A DNA stretch of 64,000 nucleotides from Mucilaginibacter sp. PAMC 26640 (GCA_001596135.1 CP014773.1:4526001-4590000); one strand, 5' to 3'; counted from the first letter of the stretch, positions 36,109 through 45,557 are shown. The notes: generated from the letters alone by a model not told the origin. Made by a program: numbers and translations.

Positions 36109-38334
36109 ATGGAGAATTTTTTAGTTGATCTTACTAATTGCGATAAAGAACCAATTCACATTTTAGGGATGATACAATCCCACGGATTTTTGACCAGTGT
36201 GCAAATTTCAACAGGGCTGGTAAATTATGTAAGTGAAAATATTTCCCCTTATATAAATGAACACCCCGGAGAACTACTTGGAAAGGATCTTTTGTATTTG
36301 GCCAATGCTTTGCACCTCAACACCCCGGGTTCGCAGTTTCTATTCAACCAGTTGGTTAACACGGGCTATAACAAAAAAATTGTTGAATCTCTCAGCCCCT
36401 ACTACGTAGAATTGGCGGGCAAGCCTTACAATATTATTTTGGCCCTGGATGATCGAAACCTGATCATCGAATTTGAAGTAGTCATAAATGATGAGTTTGA
36501 TTCTGAAAAAGTTATCGGCGCATCGGTATCCAAAATTTTACTAGGCAGCTCCCTGCAGGCCATATTACACAATGCCGCGAGGGAAATAAAAAAGATCATC
36601 AAGTATGATCGGGTAATGATTTACGAATTTGGCGACGAAGGCCATGGCAAAGTAACAGCAGAAGAAAAAAATGACGACCTGGAGCCGTTTTTAAATCTGT
36701 ACTATCCGGCATCAGATATACCCAGGCAGGCCAGGGAACTGTACAAAATAAACCTTACCCGCATTATTGCAGATGTAAATACCGAACCTTCGCGCATTAT
36801 TACCAGCAAAAACGAAGAAATTCCACTGGATCTCACTCATGCCGAATTGCGGGCCGTATCGCCGATGCACATTCAGTATTTGAAAAACATGGGCGTACAA
36901 TCAAGTTTCAGCATCTCTTTAATTTGTAAGGGGCAACTGTGGGGCCTGGTAGCTTGCCACAACTATTCTCCAAAATTCATCAACTTTAACGCCCGGTCGG
37001 CTGCTAAATTAATAGGTCAAATACTTTCATCAGCAATTGAGTTTCGTCACCACGAAGAGAGTATGGAAAAATTTGAGGTATTGGACAAAGCCTCCACACA
37101 GCTCATTGATTTGATTGACGATACCAGTGAAATTTCAAAAGCTTTGACAGCTAACAGCGTGACTATAAAAGATATTACGGAGGCATCTGGAGTTGCACTG
37201 CTGTTTGAGAATAAAATTACTTGTTTGGGAAAAACCCCCGGCGAGACCCAAATACTTGAAATTAATAAATGGCTGCTAAGCAATATGGACGATGTGGTTT
37301 ATAACACTAACCGGTTCCCAAAGTTTTACAAACCCGCGGTAAAATTTAGCGGTGTAGCCAGCGGGATTTTAGCCTGTATAATCTCCCGCGAATTTAAGGA
37401 GATGATCATATGGTTTAAAACCGAATTACTGGAAAATATAGAATGGGCGGGCAACCCGGAAAAGCCTGTTGAAATTAGCAACGAGGGCGTAACCGTAATA
37501 AGTCCAAGAAAATCATTTGAAAGCTGGACAGAAACAGTAAGGCATACTTCCGCAAAGTGGGCCCGTGCCGAGGTAACATCGGTTATAAAAATGCGCGAAC
37601 ATATCCTATATGCTATAAAGCGTAAGGCAAACGAAATACGGATGCTTAACGAAAAATTAGTATTGGCATATGAAGAGCTGGACACTTTCAGCTATACCGT
37701 ATCACATGATTTAAGAACTCCCTTATCATCAATAAAAAGCTATTCGGAATTGCTGCTGAACAATGACAACCTGGATGATAGTGCAAAAAAACTGTTGGAA
37801 CGCATAAGGAAGTGCACAGATAAAATGGGGGTATTGATCACCGAGATCTTAAATTATTCACGGGTTGGGCAAAGTGAAGTGCAAACTAAGGTCATTGATA
37901 TGAAAAGTTTACTTGAAGAAGTGAAATTGGATATTACCGAATCGATTAAAACGGGTATAGACTTTATTATTAACGATACACCCGAAGTATCGGGCGACCC
38001 CACAATGATTAAACAGGTATTTAACAATTTGATAGGCAATGCTGTTAAATACGCCGGCAAATCCAAACCATCAAGAGTTGTAGTGAGCGGTGCCGTACTC
38101 AAAAAAGAAACGGTTTATTCCATTGCAGATAACGGAATAGGGATCGATTCAAGATATCACCACAAAGTTTTTGAATTATTTAAGCGTATGGAAAATGCAC
38201 AGGACATTGAGGGTACAGGGGTGGGCTTAGCGATCGTAAAAAAAATAATTGAAAAGCACAAAGCGCGAATTTGGTTTGAAAGCAAGTTGGGGGAAGGTAC
38301 CACCTTTTACGTAGCGTTTAATAAGTCGCCATGA
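36109..38334 (+). CDS. bphP: Bacteriophytochrome sensor histidine kinase
   Basis: A 741-residue red/far-red photoreceptor kinase. The ATG at 36109 is preferred over an in-frame TTG at 36079. Cys11 in LTNCDKEPIHILGMIQSHG is the expected biliverdin-attachment Cys of bacteriophytochromes. PAS, GAF and PHY regions follow: YYPASDIPRQARELY and VSPMHIQYLKNMGVQ are the canonical GAF chromophore-pocket motifs. A PHY domain spans about 325-505. The kinase core has HisKA (SYTVSHDLRTPLSSIKS, His533) and HATPase_c (NLIGNAVKYAG, DNGIGID, GTGVGLAIVKK). A single-domain receiver gene begins 58 bp downstream and is the likely phosphotransfer partner. No heme oxygenase gene to make biliverdin lies nearby. Confidence 0.93.
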   Translation: MENFLVDLTNCDKEPIHILGMIQSHGFLTSVQISTGLVNYVSENISPYINEHPGELLGKDLLYLANALHLNTPGSQFLFNQLVNTGYNKKIVESLSPYYVELAGKPYNIILALDDRNLIIEFEVVINDEFDSEKVIGASVSKILLGSSLQAILHNAAREIKKIIKYDRVMIYEFGDEGHGKVTAEEKNDDLEPFLNLYYPASDIPRQARELYKINLTRIIADVNTEPSRIITSKNEEIPLDLTHAELRAVSPMHIQYLKNMGVQSSFSISLICKGQLWGLVACHNYSPKFINFNARSAAKLIGQILSSAIEFRHHEESMEKFEVLDKASTQLIDLIDDTSEISKALTANSVTIKDITEASGVALLFENKITCLGKTPGETQILEINKWLLSNMDDVVYNTNRFPKFYKPAVKFSGVASGILACIISREFKEMIIWFKTELLENIEWAGNPEKPVEISNEGVTVISPRKSFESWTETVRHTSAKWARAEVTSVIKMREHILYAIKRKANEIRMLNEKLVLAYEELDTFSYTVSHDLRTPLSSIKSYSELLLNNDNLDDSAKKLLERIRKCTDKMGVLITEILNYSRVGQSEVQTKVIDMKSLLEEVKLDITESIKTGIDFIINDTPEVSGDPTMIKQVFNNLIGNAVKYAGKSKPSRVVVSGAVLKKETVYSIADNGIGIDSRYHHKVFELFKRMENAQDIEGTGVGLAIVKKIIEKHKARIWFESKLGEGTTFYVAFNKSP

Positions 38335-38392
38335 GCATAATGGTAAATAGTGATGTTGAATTGCACATAAATAGTAAACAAACACCCCATAA

Positions 38393-38812
38393 ATGAAGAA
38401 AATACTTATTCTGGAAGATGATTATGATACCGGCGAAATAGTTGAAATAGCGCTTAACGGCATGTATGAGATTTTATTAAAACGAGATTGCCTCAACCTG
38501 CAGGAAGTACTATCAGCGTTTTTACCCGACATGATATTGATGGATAACTTTATACAATTTGGGAATGCTAAAGGTATAGTTGATGGTTTGCGTGCTAACG
38601 GGTATAAAATTGATATTCCAATCGTGTTATTTTCTGCCCACAGCGATGTTGCAGAACTTGCTGCCGAAATTGGAGCAGTTGATTATTTAGCAAAACCTTT
38701 TGAACTGGAAGATCTATATAGTTGCCTAAACAGGATTTTGACCCCGGAACAACCTTCTCAGTATAAGCCCTATAAAAACACTTTGCTATTACCAAAACCT
38801 CCTCCGAGTTAA
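38393..38812 (+). CDS. Single-domain response regulator
   Basis: A 139-residue CheY-like receiver: acidic pocket EDD (8-10), phosphoacceptor Asp51 in MILMDNF, Ser in LFSAHSD and Lys in LAKPFE. No output domain; the tail is short and Pro/Lys-rich (LLPKPPPS). It lies 58 bp after the phytochrome kinase on the same strand, so it is the probable phosphorylation target, like the receivers paired with cyanobacterial and proteobacterial phytochromes. Its downstream partner is unknown. Confidence 0.88.
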   Translation: MKKILILEDDYDTGEIVEIALNGMYEILLKRDCLNLQEVLSAFLPDMILMDNFIQFGNAKGIVDGLRANGYKIDIPIVLFSAHSDVAELAAEIGAVDYLAKPFELEDLYSCLNRILTPEQPSQYKPYKNTLLLPKPPPS

Positions 38813-38933
38813 ATTAATGGCGCAGAATTAAATTATTACAGCATAATTTACAATCCCACAAGCTGCGCTTCCCTTTATTCAACTCGCTGATTGATAAAAT
38901 TTTAATATAATTAATCAAATATCACTTATAACT

Positions 38934-39308
38934 ATGATTGAGCATCGCGGAAATACTGTTGAGTACGTAATTAGAAAAAATGGCTATAGTATTAGCACTT
39001 TGGCTGCCGGAATGGGTGTCAACCGGAGATCGGTTTACAACTGGTTCAATAATAAACTGTTAAAATCAGTTATCATATACAAAATTGGTTGTCTTATTAA
39101 TCATGATTTTTCGAAAGAATTCCCTGATTTATTTAAAGGCGCCGATTTTAATAACCCCGAAAACAAGTTTAAACCATCCAAATATTTAGTGGATGCTAAA
39201 AATTCAAACACCGACGAATGGAAAATGAAATACATTTACCTGCTGGAAAAGTATAATCAACTACTTTTTAACGATCTGGAATCTTCTGTAAATACATCAA
39301 AAAAATAA
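38934..39308 (+). CDS. Small HTH DNA-binding protein (paralogue 2 of 4)
   Basis: A 124-residue protein of the same family as 2448-2801 and 42997-43380. The HTH (KNGYSISTLAAGMGVNRRSV, then YNWFNNK) is followed by the signature HDFSKEFPDLF and a C-terminal helix (WKMKYIYLLEKYNQLL). It follows the phytochrome receiver gene by 121 bp on the same strand and is convergent with a stand-alone receiver gene (39505-39909) that closely resembles the receiver domain fused to paralogue 4. This suggests these HTH proteins and receivers work together. DNA targets are unknown. Confidence 0.75.
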   Translation: MIEHRGNTVEYVIRKNGYSISTLAAGMGVNRRSVYNWFNNKLLKSVIIYKIGCLINHDFSKEFPDLFKGADFNNPENKFKPSKYLVDAKNSNTDEWKMKYIYLLEKYNQLLFNDLESSVNTSKK

Positions 39309-39504
39309 GAAATCTGCGTAGCTTATAGCACCGTAACCTACCAGGGACTGGGGGAAAACAACGTCGGTAAGATTTAATTTTAAGGTATCTTATGTTTTAT
39401 TTTCCCCGGCTAAGCTTGCCTTTTTTTGAACCTGATCTTTAATTGCATGCGCACAGGCATGAAATCAGCAAAGGTATTTATACAAGAAATGTGTTATTTT
39501 CATA

Positions 39505-39909
39505 TCAGGCGGCTGCAAAAATTGTTCTAATTAAGTCTGATGTGATGGGTTTAGATATAAAAGCCTCAACTAACGGACAAGCTTTTGATCGGGTAATATC
39601 TTCTACGAAAATGGAAGACGATAATACAAAAATGTGAACGTTTTTATCGCGGAACAGATTAAGCCGGTCAAATTCTTCCAGTATCTCCCATCCGTTCATA
39701 CCAGGCATATTAATATCCAGAAAGATATAATCAGGCATCAATTGGTGCTGCATTTCAGCTAATTCCTTTAACCTGTCTATAGCAGTTTGGCCATCGCTTA
39801 ATATCTCAACAACTGTATCCTTCAATACATTATTGATCGTTTTTTTACATATAAAACTATCCAGGTCTGTATCATCAATTACCCATATAATTGGTTTTGA
39901 ATTTGGCAT
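39505..39909 (-). CDS. Stand-alone receiver domain protein
   Basis: A 134-residue response-regulator receiver: VIDDTDLD acidic pocket, phosphoacceptor Asp in DYIFLDINMPGMNGWEIL (about residue 63), SSS at the Thr/Ser position and ISKPI with the conserved Lys. It resembles the C-terminal receiver of 47304-47909, sharing the DYIFLD...MP...GWE and DITRS/DLTRS patterns. There is no output domain. Transcribed toward HTH gene 38934-39308, with about 200 bp between their ends. Its kinase is unknown; the nearby phytochrome is a possible but unproven donor. Confidence 0.82.
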   Translation of the reverse strand: MPNSKPIIWVIDDTDLDSFICKKTINNVLKDTVVEILSDGQTAIDRLKELAEMQHQLMPDYIFLDINMPGMNGWEILEEFDRLNLFRDKNVHIFVLSSSIFVEDITRSKACPLVEAFISKPITSDLIRTIFAAA

Positions 39910-40248
39910 GTTAACTAAAAATTGTAAATTCCAAATATACTTGTACAGCTAACCAATAGCTATATCAGCGCTAACTTGCCCCTAAAATGTCCTGTTATAC
40001 AATTTTGGTGAATTGCTGGTCACGCTTGTCGAACTCAAAACCCGTCTAATCTCTTCCTTATTTCTTTAAATAGTTGGAAATACCTTATCGTTATTTTAAT
40101 ATATTATTGTTCAAACTTAACGTTGTCGGGGGCGTTTTTAAAAATTCCAAGTTGTTGCTAACCAACTTTACACGTAATCAGCACACTTTAACTTCACCAG
40201 ATATAGGTGAATAGTAAAATGGGTATTATTACAGTATAGAAGCTATCA
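39910..40248. other. Intergenic region upstream of flippase 1
   Basis: About 340 bp. An imperfectly spaced inverted repeat TTCACC (40193-40198) / AGGTGAA (40205-40211) lies 38 bp before the flippase start and could be an operator. Nothing else is recognisable. Confidence 0.35.
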
Positions 40249-41736
40249 ATGACTATTATTAAAGAACCTTCTTTCGAGCTTGCCAATGATCAGATTGCGC
40301 CGGCTTCGAAAACAGATAAAGCACTTATTAAGTCTGGTGTAATCTGGACAGCATTACAAATGCTGATCAACCAATCATTTTCATTCATTGTTAAACTGAT
40401 ATTAATTAAGCTTTTGCTACCGTCGCAATTTGGCTTAGTTGGAATGGCAACTGTATTTACAGGACTGGTGCAGGTTATAAATGACATTGGCGTTGGGGCT
40501 GCACTTATCCAGCGTAAAGAAGCCGACCTAACGGAAACCCACTTCCACACCGCATTCTGGACCGGTGTTGTATGGTCTGTTATCCTTTTTGTGATTATAA
40601 GTGCCGGGGTTGGGCCGCTGGCTGCCTACTTCTATCACCAGCCGGATTTAAAGCTGATTATCCCTGTAATAAGTATTGGCATATTGTGCAGCCCTGCTAA
40701 CCTTGTTCATAAAGCCCAGCTTACCCGGCAAATGAACTTTAAGAAAATTGCAATAGTTGATAATACAGCTAACATTATTTCGGGTGTTTTAGCTGTAGTG
40801 CTGGCCTTATCAGGTGCAGGCATTTGGGCACTAATCTTCAATGCGGTAGCAACGGTGGTGATTGCAATGCCACTTTATTACAACGCTACCAAATGGCTGC
40901 CAAAGTTGCACTGGGGTAAACAAGCATTTAAAGACATTTTTGGGTTTGGGGCGTATACAGCCGGCGCTAATGTGTTTACCTACTTTTATAATAATGTAGA
41001 TTATCTGCTGATTGGCAAACTTCTCGGCGCCTCAACACTAGGCACCTATACGTTTGCTTTTGTAATTACCGACACATTCAGAAGCCGGATAATGGCTGTA
41101 ATTAACAATGTAATGTACCCCATTTATGGTAAAAAGCAGAGCGAACCAATTGCACTTAAGCGTTACTACCTAAAAGTAGTTCAGATAAACTGCCTTCTGG
41201 TGTTCCCGATCATGTTATTCCTGGTTTTATTAGGCGCTCCGTTCGTGCTTTATATATTTGGCACAAAATGGCAGGGCGCCATCATTCCCCTGCAAATCCT
41301 GTCAGTTTCGGTAATGTTTCAAATGATGGTGAGCGGTAATACGGCGCTCATCAGGGGGCTAGGCAAACCGGGACTGGATATGAAATTGCAAATCCTCAAA
41401 GCGTCATTGTTTGTACCTACACTTGCTTATGCTACCATCTACTACGGCATCATTGGTGCATCCATAGCTATATTATTTAATAAATTCCTTTTGATTGTTA
41501 TAGCGCAATTCACTTTCAATTTCTTACTCCCCGTGAAAATATCAACGGCTGAATTGTTAAAATCACTATATCCATGTTTTGCGGCCTCCGCTGCAGCCAT
41601 AATGGTGTACCTGGCTGGAAATGAGCTGGGATTGCATTTCCTGTTTTTAAGCCCACTGTTATTTGTGTCTTACGGAATTGTTGTGTGGTTGATGATCGGG
41701 CACGAACTTAAACTACTGTTAAAAAAAACTTCATAA
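40249..41736 (+). CDS. Oligosaccharide flippase (Wzx/MOP family), copy 1
   Basis: A 495-residue membrane protein with 12-14 hydrophobic segments, of the polysaccharide transporter branch of the MOP superfamily (WzxC-like). It would flip lipid-linked oligosaccharides across the inner membrane. LLPSQFGLVGMATVFTGLVQ near residue 60 and NPGLGKPGLD-like GLGKPGLDMKLQ (about 378) are typical. It is very similar along its whole length to the flippase at 60890-62353 (for example HFHTAFW, NNVMYPIYGKKQ in both). The polysaccharide pyruvyl transferase gene follows by 26 bp, so the pair form a small surface-polysaccharide operon separate from the main cluster. Confidence 0.9.
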   Translation: MTIIKEPSFELANDQIAPASKTDKALIKSGVIWTALQMLINQSFSFIVKLILIKLLLPSQFGLVGMATVFTGLVQVINDIGVGAALIQRKEADLTETHFHTAFWTGVVWSVILFVIISAGVGPLAAYFYHQPDLKLIIPVISIGILCSPANLVHKAQLTRQMNFKKIAIVDNTANIISGVLAVVLALSGAGIWALIFNAVATVVIAMPLYYNATKWLPKLHWGKQAFKDIFGFGAYTAGANVFTYFYNNVDYLLIGKLLGASTLGTYTFAFVITDTFRSRIMAVINNVMYPIYGKKQSEPIALKRYYLKVVQINCLLVFPIMLFLVLLGAPFVLYIFGTKWQGAIIPLQILSVSVMFQMMVSGNTALIRGLGKPGLDMKLQILKASLFVPTLAYATIYYGIIGASIAILFNKFLLIVIAQFTFNFLLPVKISTAELLKSLYPCFAASAAAIMVYLAGNELGLHFLFLSPLLFVSYGIVVWLMIGHELKLLLKKTS

Positions 41737-41762
41737 GTATCTTAATATCCCCATTTACAATT

Positions 41763-42890
41763 ATGGTTATAGAACTACGCGGTGTTGAATTTGTAAACAA
41801 AGGCGCACAATTAATGATGCAAGCCATCATCAAAAATATCCGCGAAAACTACCCGAAAGCAATTTTGACCATGCAGATAGGTGCCAAAACACCAAAAGTA
41901 AAATTGCTGCAAAACGGCATCAAGGTGAAATTTAGCAATGAGAGGTCTAACAGGATAGGTGCATTTATACCTGGATTTATAAGGCACATGGCAGGTTATT
42001 ATCTTGAAAAGGAAGTCGACATTGTATTAGACGCCTCAGGCTTTGCTTTTGGAGACCAATGGGGCACTGCTTATGCAGAACGCAGGATGGGTTCCAAAAT
42101 AAGTAAATGGCACAACGAGGGGAAAAAAGTAATTCTACTGGCCCAAGCATTCGGCCCGTTTAAATCTGAAGATCTCAGAATTGTAATGAAGAAGATTATT
42201 GTAAACGCTGATCTGGTGTTTGCCCGCGAGGACGAATCATACCGCCATTTACAAGAAATCGCCTCGCTCCCAACAATTAAACAATCAGCCGATTTTACAA
42301 ATTTGATAAGCGGTTGTTTACCTGCAGATTTTGATGCCCATAATTTCCAGGTAGCCATTATACCAAATTACAAAATGGTTGATAGTAATGCCGCAAAGCA
42401 GGATGTATATATCAGTTTTATTAAACACGCTATTGCTAAAACTCAAAGCCTTGGTTTAAAGCCCTATTTTCTCATTCACGAGGGCGTAAAAGATCAACGA
42501 CTTGCCGAAGAGGTTAACAGCCACTTAGACTTTCCGCTAGATATTATCGTAAAAGACGATCCACTGGAGATCAAAGGCATAATTTCCGCAGCTAAATTTA
42601 TTATTTGCTCCCGCTTTCATGGTGTGGTAAGCGCATTGAGCCAAGGTGTACCATGCATCACAACCAGCTGGTCGCATAAATACGCTATGCTTTTAAAGGA
42701 GTATGATTTTGAAGAGGGTTTGATTCAAGACCTCACCGATTTTGAAAAACTAAATACATTGGTTTTTAATTTGACAAAACAGGCTCATCGCCAACAACTT
42801 TCAGAAAAACTGTTGAAGAATAGCCAAATTCAGAAAATAAAATCAGCACAAATGTGGGAAGATGTATATCGGGTGATAGATAGCTACTAA
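41763..42890 (+). CDS. Polysaccharide pyruvyl transferase family protein
   Basis: A 375-residue soluble protein of the CsaB/polysaccharide pyruvyl transferase family, which transfers pyruvate from phosphoenolpyruvate to sugars as a ketal. The N-terminal ELRGVEFVNKGAQLMMQAII and the C-terminal hallmark ICSRFHGVVSALSQGVPCIT (about 278-297, with Arg-Phe-His-Gly) are present. AQAFGPF (about 129-135) and a central VFAREDESYRHLQ segment also fit. It lies 26 bp downstream of flippase 1. The likely role is to decorate an exopolysaccharide repeat unit that the flippase exports. The sugar acceptor is not predictable. Confidence 0.88.
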   Translation: MVIELRGVEFVNKGAQLMMQAIIKNIRENYPKAILTMQIGAKTPKVKLLQNGIKVKFSNERSNRIGAFIPGFIRHMAGYYLEKEVDIVLDASGFAFGDQWGTAYAERRMGSKISKWHNEGKKVILLAQAFGPFKSEDLRIVMKKIIVNADLVFAREDESYRHLQEIASLPTIKQSADFTNLISGCLPADFDAHNFQVAIIPNYKMVDSNAAKQDVYISFIKHAIAKTQSLGLKPYFLIHEGVKDQRLAEEVNSHLDFPLDIIVKDDPLEIKGIISAAKFIICSRFHGVVSALSQGVPCITTSWSHKYAMLLKEYDFEEGLIQDLTDFEKLNTLVFNLTKQAHRQQLSEKLLKNSQIQKIKSAQMWEDVYRVIDSY

Positions 42891-42996
42891 ACCCGGGATT
42901 TGCGTTTTAGCTCAACGAGCCTAGTTTACCTAGTCAGCGCTCATTTGTTCTGAAACAATAAAAAGACGATTATCTTGCGAGAACATGATGATCGCC

Positions 42997-43380
42997 TCAC
43001 GAGTTGATCACTGAAAATTGAGGCTGACTTTTTCTGGCAATCCTTTCTGTAAGCGTAGCGTTGTAAGTTTCCAATAACTGAATATACTTATCCTGCCAAT
43101 ACGACTCATCGTCCGTAACGGCTGCTATGGTATGAAAAGTCGGCTTCGGGCGTTGGTCTACATCAAATTGATCAGCGGTAAACAATTCCGGAAAATCTTT
43201 AGAAAAATCATGGCGAACAATCAACCCTATTTTGTAAATTACATCATACTTCACATTCTTACTTTGAAAGTAGTTATAGATAGTTCGCCGGTTTACATTT
43301 AAGCCAGCAGCTAAGTCGGTTATACTATAACCATTCTTTCTTACTATGTACTCAACAATCTGTCCGTAATGCTTCTCCAT
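42997..43380 (-). CDS. Small HTH DNA-binding protein (paralogue 3 of 4)
   Basis: A 127-residue HTH protein closest to 2448-2801: HYGQIVEYIVRKNGYSITDL, AAGLNVNRRTIYNYFQSK, then HDFSKDFPELFTADQFD and a C-terminal YWQDKYIQLLETYNATL. It lies convergent with the pyruvyl transferase gene and is divergent from glycosidase-like gene 2 (43687), with 306 bp between. Regulation of that gene is a plausible but untested guess. Confidence 0.75.
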   Translation of the reverse strand: MEKHYGQIVEYIVRKNGYSITDLAAGLNVNRRTIYNYFQSKNVKYDVIYKIGLIVRHDFSKDFPELFTADQFDVDQRPKPTFHTIAAVTDDESYWQDKYIQLLETYNATLTERIARKSQPQFSVINS

Positions 43381-43686
43381 AATTACATTTTTTCTGCTTC
43401 ATCCGAACAACTTTGAAGCCAATAAAAGCGCTTTAAACCTTGAGGTTGTATCGAATGATACACATTTCTCGTTGATTAAAATTTTGTTTTTGCGGTTACA
43501 AATATTGACTAAAATATAGTTTCTCTACAATTACAACAATTAACCCCGTATCATTTAATGGCCAATATGTGTGAAATAAATACACCTTTTGTCCTTTTTT
43601 GTTATCAATCCGAGAAAAAAACCAAACTTTTGGGTTAATTCTTCCGTACAAAACACCAATCTATTGAATTACTAAAAACACCCCAA
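43381..43686 (+). promoter_or_regulatory. Divergent region with promoter/leader of glycosidase-like gene 2
   Basis: The right end repeats the order seen before gene 1: CTTTTGGGTTAATT (about 43627), CCGTACAA (about 43643), CTATTGAATTACTAA (43661-43675) and AACACCCC just before the ATG at 43687. Nothing else is recognisable in the 306-bp spacer. Confidence 0.55.
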
Positions 43687-45285
43687 ATGATTAAAAACTA
43701 CCCAAAAAGTTTAATGGCACTGGTATGTGCTATCGGCTTAACCTTCGGATCCTGCAAAAAAGATTCGTTAACCCAGGAAGCGGCGAGTAATTCGTCATCA
43801 TCTTTTCCTTCAAACACGTTGGCAACAACATCTCTTCAAGATCACTCAGGTTTGTCCAGCTCGTTTACGTTGGGCGTGAATGGCCATCCACTTGGCGACA
43901 TTGCCTATTTGGGTGTCCCGGCTGCTAAGCAAATTGAAATGATCAAAAAAATGGACATGGGCATTTACCGCATCAATATCCATACATTAAGTGATGGATC
44001 ATGCACCGTGCCAAAAATTTTACAGCCTCTTTTGGATGCAGCAGCAGCAGGTAATATTACCTTGTTGCCCTTGTTGACACCAAGAACGCTGAGCTACAAC
44101 GATTCTGAAGCAGACGCCTACCAAAAGGGAAAAACCCTTGGAGGAAACTTTGCTGCAAAATATGCTTCAGTATTTAAGTTTTACGATATGGGAAATGACC
44201 TAGATGTCGCCTCTATTTTACCGGGCAAAGACGGCCGTGTTACGGAGGATTACAACCTAAACAAACTTAAGGTTATTGCAGCATACTTAAAAGGAATGAG
44301 CGAAGGCATACATGCTAATGATCCGGATGCACAAACGATGATCTCAGCGGGCTGGGTACACTGGGGCTTTATTAAATACTGCGAAAACAACGGTGTTAAA
44401 TTTGATGTACTTGCCTATCACTGGTACTCGGATATGGAGGCGGCCATTACTAGAGCTAAGTCATTAAAAATTACTGATATCACCATTACATTAAATGGTT
44501 TGTTTCCCGGTAAACCCATATGGATTACAGAGACTAATTTAAGGCCAGACAACCTGAGCACACTGGAAACCGAACAAAATACTTTCCTGACCAGTTTTAT
44601 TGCAAAATGTAAAGCTAACCCTACCGTTAAAGCGGTGCTGGTTTATGAATTGTTTGATGAACCTTATAAAAACGGAGATGAAAAATACTATGGTATAGCT
44701 AAATGGACCTCGCCTTACCTTACCTGGATTAATAAATTAGTTGCTGACACCTTCGAAAAATTGAGTGCAAAGCCTTCCAATACAGAGGAAAGTAAACCTG
44801 AACCAGCAACGGCGCCCGCACCCGTAACGGCACCTGCACCTGCACCGGTTGCTGTTGATTTAGTAACAAATTTGGTAAGTTACACTGCCGCTAAACCCGT
44901 ATTGGCTAAATTAACCACAGGCAGCACTTACTACCTAGACAGGGATTACCAAATCAAATCGATATCCGCTTCTTTAATCAACGCTTCATTAATAAAAACA
45001 GCAAATGATGATAAGCTTAGCACGTCAAAGTCTTTAATCTCCTTTAAATTAAACCGGGCTGCCACCGTTTTTGTGGCCTATGATACCCGCGCAAAAAAAA
45101 TACCAACCTGGCTGCAAGGTTTTTCTAAAACTACCGAGAAGCTTGGAACAAACGACCCGAAACTGGCTTCTTTAGCCATTTATAAAAAAGACTACCCAGC
45201 GGGCACATTTACCTTGGGTGGAAATCTTTCAGACTCGGCTACTGGCGCACTATGCCAATATGTTTTGATGGTGAACGAAAAATAA
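43687..45285 (+). CDS. Lipoprotein glycoside-hydrolase-like protein 2
   Basis: A 532-residue paralogue of 31389-32918 with the same plan: lipobox FGSC (Cys23), clan-A-type TIM barrel with GNDLD (169-173) and WITETN (Glu282), and a C-terminal beta-sandwich (about 395-532). It differs by a Pro/Ala-rich linker before the sandwich (SKPEPATAPAPVTAPAPAPV), a typical flexible spacer. Only the Asp of ND, not Glu, sits at the presumed acid/base site. Its leader resembles that of gene 1, and its own terminator follows at 45303-45343. It probably acts at the cell surface on a polysaccharide, perhaps one the cell itself makes, as the neighbouring genes are exopolysaccharide genes. Confidence 0.82.
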   Translation: MIKNYPKSLMALVCAIGLTFGSCKKDSLTQEAASNSSSSFPSNTLATTSLQDHSGLSSSFTLGVNGHPLGDIAYLGVPAAKQIEMIKKMDMGIYRINIHTLSDGSCTVPKILQPLLDAAAAGNITLLPLLTPRTLSYNDSEADAYQKGKTLGGNFAAKYASVFKFYDMGNDLDVASILPGKDGRVTEDYNLNKLKVIAAYLKGMSEGIHANDPDAQTMISAGWVHWGFIKYCENNGVKFDVLAYHWYSDMEAAITRAKSLKITDITITLNGLFPGKPIWITETNLRPDNLSTLETEQNTFLTSFIAKCKANPTVKAVLVYELFDEPYKNGDEKYYGIAKWTSPYLTWINKLVADTFEKLSAKPSNTEESKPEPATAPAPVTAPAPAPVAVDLVTNLVSYTAAKPVLAKLTTGSTYYLDRDYQIKSISASLINASLIKTANDDKLSTSKSLISFKLNRAATVFVAYDTRAKKIPTWLQGFSKTTEKLGTNDPKLASLAIYKKDYPAGTFTLGGNLSDSATGALCQYVLMVNEK

Positions 45286-45302
45286 AGGCGACAATTTAAC
45301 TG

Positions 45303-45343
45303 AACAAAAAGAGCACCCGGGTAATACGGGTGCTCTTTTTGTT
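45303..45343 (+). terminator. Strong intrinsic terminator after glycosidase-like gene 2
   Basis: A stem AAAAAGAGCACCCG / CGGGTGCTCTTTTT around GGTAATA-like loop bases, followed by GTTT, 18 bp after the stop. The A-run on the other arm makes it likely to work in both directions. Confidence 0.9.
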
Positions 45344-45387
45344 TAGATAGTAGCAAGATTTACTGCGTAGTTTATTTAAAAACGCAT

Positions 45388-45551
45388 AAAAAAACCCCGG
45401 TTGTAATACCGGGGCTTGGGCGGGGAAATTAGTCAATAGTGCTTTTTTATACGTCTCCAGCCTGAAAATAGTTGCAATTACCCAAAAAAAAACCCTAAGG
45501 AAAAAATCCAAAGGGCTTATCTATTGACTAAAGAACACCCCTGCCCTTTAG
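45388..45551 (-). ncRNA. Candidate small RNA, element B (antisense to glycosidase leaders)
   Basis: The ends are approximate. On the minus strand the predicted RNA begins near 45551 and contains GGGCAGGGGTGTTC, then TTAGTCAATAG (plus strand 45521-45531), an imperfect hairpin CCCTTTGGA/TCCTTAGGG followed by nine T, a spacer, CTATTGACTAA (plus 45429-45439), a C-rich run, and a final hairpin CCCCGGT/ACCGGGG (45395-45414) followed by TTTTTTT. The two 11-base arms are perfectly complementary. A good -33/-7 promoter lies just upstream. The first part is complementary to the leader sequences before 31389 and 43687. The arrangement matches element A. A 71-residue open frame here overlaps terminators and is not credible. 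Confidence 0.5.
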
Positions 45552-45557
45552 TGTAAA

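Noticed and set aside
45296..45511. A 71-codon minus-strand frame
   Set aside because: It runs through two hairpin terminators and element B, so it is better explained by RNA structure.
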